This document shows, in pieces, positions 63,165-64,000 of a DNA stretch of 64,000 nt. Position 1 is the stretch's first letter. Every line of letters starts with the position of its first letter. The notes under the pieces are model-generated. The model saw only the letters and a list, made by a program, of their open reading frames with translations, ran no database searches and was not told the origin of the DNA. The stretch lies in NCBI RefSeq assembly GCF_023824195.1, contig NZ_CP085448.1, positions 35,001-99,000 of the forward strand, given 5' to 3'. The position numbers were made by a program, and so were the translations under genes. Source of the DNA: Priestia megaterium. GTDB taxonomy: Bacteria > Bacillota > Bacilli > Bacillales > Bacillaceae_H.

Positions 63165-64000
63165 ATGAAAGTTATGACAATTTTGGGCACACGACCTGAA
63201 ATTATACGTTTAAGCCTTATCATAGAAAAATTGGACAATTACGCTAAGCAGCATATTTTAGTTCATACAGGACAGAATTTCACTTCTACCTTAAGTGAAG
63301 TATTTTTTCAAGAATTAAAAGTGCGGAAACCGGATTATATTTTATTCGATCAACAATATACACTAGGGGAACAGTTATCAAAAATGTACCAAGGTCTAGA
63401 GAAAATCTTTTTAAAGGAAAAGCCAGATAAAATTTTGGTACTAGGCGATACAAACAGTGGTTTATGTGCAATTTTAGCGGAACGAATGGGTATTCCAGTT
63501 GTCCATATGGAAGCTGGAAATCGTTGTTTTGACTTAGAAGTACCTGAGGAGAAAAACCGCCGAGTCATTGATGCTATTTCCAGCTTTAATCTACCCTATA
63601 CTCCCCAAAGTAAAGAAAATCTCCTTAAAGAAGGAGTTCCCTCAAATCGAATTATTGTATCAGGCAACCCCATTCACGAAGTCTTAGAACATTATAAGTG
63701 CGAAATTGAACAAAGTGACATCCTTAATAAACTACTAGTCGAAAAGGAGAATTATTTTTTAGTAACGGCACATCGAGCTGAAAATGTAGATCATGAAGAT
63801 CGATTACTAGAAATTATACAAGGGATCAACTTGGTAGCTGAAGCATATGGAAAGAGAGTAATATGTAGTATCCATCCCCGCACTAAATCACGAATTAAAG
63901 GTATCTCTGAACTAAAAATTCATCCTTTAGTGGAGTTTCACGAACCATTTGGTTTTTTTGACTTTGTTAAGCTTGAAAAAAATGCTCTCTGTGTTTTAAC
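63165..64000 (+). CDS. wecB: UDP-N-acetylglucosamine 2-epimerase (non-hydrolysing), 5' part
   Basis: 278 codons are visible and the 3' end lies outside. GGGAGATG precedes ATG. Motifs: MTILGTRPEIIRLSL at the start, HTGQNF, VLGDTNSGL, HMEAGNRCFDLEVPEEKNRR, GNPIHEV, TAHRAENVD, SIHPRTKSR. It makes UDP-ManNAc for surface polysaccharides. It may open a glycan cluster to the right. Closest usual names are wecB/mnaA; the exact branch is not determined. Confidence 0.92.
   Translation, partial: MKVMTILGTRPEIIRLSLIIEKLDNYAKQHILVHTGQNFTSTLSEVFFQELKVRKPDYILFDQQYTLGEQLSKMYQGLEKIFLKEKPDKILVLGDTNSGLCAILAERMGIPVVHMEAGNRCFDLEVPEEKNRRVIDAISSFNLPYTPQSKENLLKEGVPSNRIIVSGNPIHEVLEHYKCEIEQSDILNKLLVEKENYFLVTAHRAENVDHEDRLLEIIQGINLVAEAYGKRVICSIHPRTKSRIKGISELKIHPLVEFHEPFGFFDFVKLEKNALCVL

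Overview
The window looks like part of a large, low-copy plasmid of Priestia (Bacillus) megaterium. The partial 16S rRNA gene at the left edge has Priestia megaterium-type variable regions as I remember them. Base composition is AT-rich, ribosome binding sites are strong Bacillus types (GGAGG), and spore-coat, germination and YjcZ-type sporulation genes are frequent. An iteron-carrying theta-type replication region at 51.6-53.5 kb, two decayed mobilisation regions with oriT-like sites, and a candidate centromere make a plasmid more likely than a chromosome. P. megaterium is known to carry an rRNA operon on a plasmid (pBM400 of QM B1551), so the 16S gene fits.

Layout. 1-1.4 kb: 5' part of a 16S gene on the minus strand with its promoter. 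1.4-5.2 kb: decayed plasmid and IS fragments and one small Cys/Lys-rich gene. 5.3-17.1 kb: an array of small, mostly spore-related genes (C1q-like, YjcZ, SET, CotX-like, Tyr/Pro-rich, Cys-rich), each separated by a composite palindromic repeat. 17.2-20.8 kb: decayed mobilisation region (relaxase, oriT-like site, accessory genes, zinc-ribbon pseudogene). 20.8-37.7 kb: the array continues with the repeat mostly in the opposite orientation and includes a CAP protein, CwlJ, low-complexity surface proteins and a DUF2935 protein. 37.8-40.4 kb: SDR oxidoreductase, MerR regulator and VOC protein. 40.8-47.9 kb: array again in plus orientation, holding a PadR-DUF1048-ABC exporter operon and a HYR protein with a Cys/Asp tail. 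48-49.8 kb: a truncated HAEG-repeat autoprotease protein and relaxase fragments. 50.2-56.7 kb: replication and maintenance block (HTH protein, ten iterons, RepB-type initiator, tyrosine recombinase-like protein, candidate centromere, MerR-like protein). 56.7-64 kb: TauE/SafE exporter, adenylylsulfate kinase, decayed surface protein, beta-propeller protein, DUF1796 pseudogene, a group II intron remnant and the start of a UDP-GlcNAc 2-epimerase gene.

The most unusual feature is the array. About 45 full or partial copies of one composite module recur between small genes. The module has an ATTATGTTAACTAA box, a GTATACGATATAC palindrome, an A-tract/T-tract terminator hairpin, a CTTGAGTAGTTTGCTCAA palindrome and a GGCAAGTTACCT box. 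Whole units running from one GTTAAC box to the next occur in two or three copies, direct or inverted, with homology ending at that box. Two ORF-less group II introns are inserted exactly between ATTATG and TTAAC of the box, and two further intron remnants end at it. This suggests a cassette-like system for shuffling spore-surface genes on a plasmid. The mechanism is inference, and no enzyme for it is identified.

Many genes in the array are broken by single nonsense or frameshift changes next to intact paralogues, as expected for a rapidly duplicating and decaying accessory set. All family names come from reading the sequences, not from searches.
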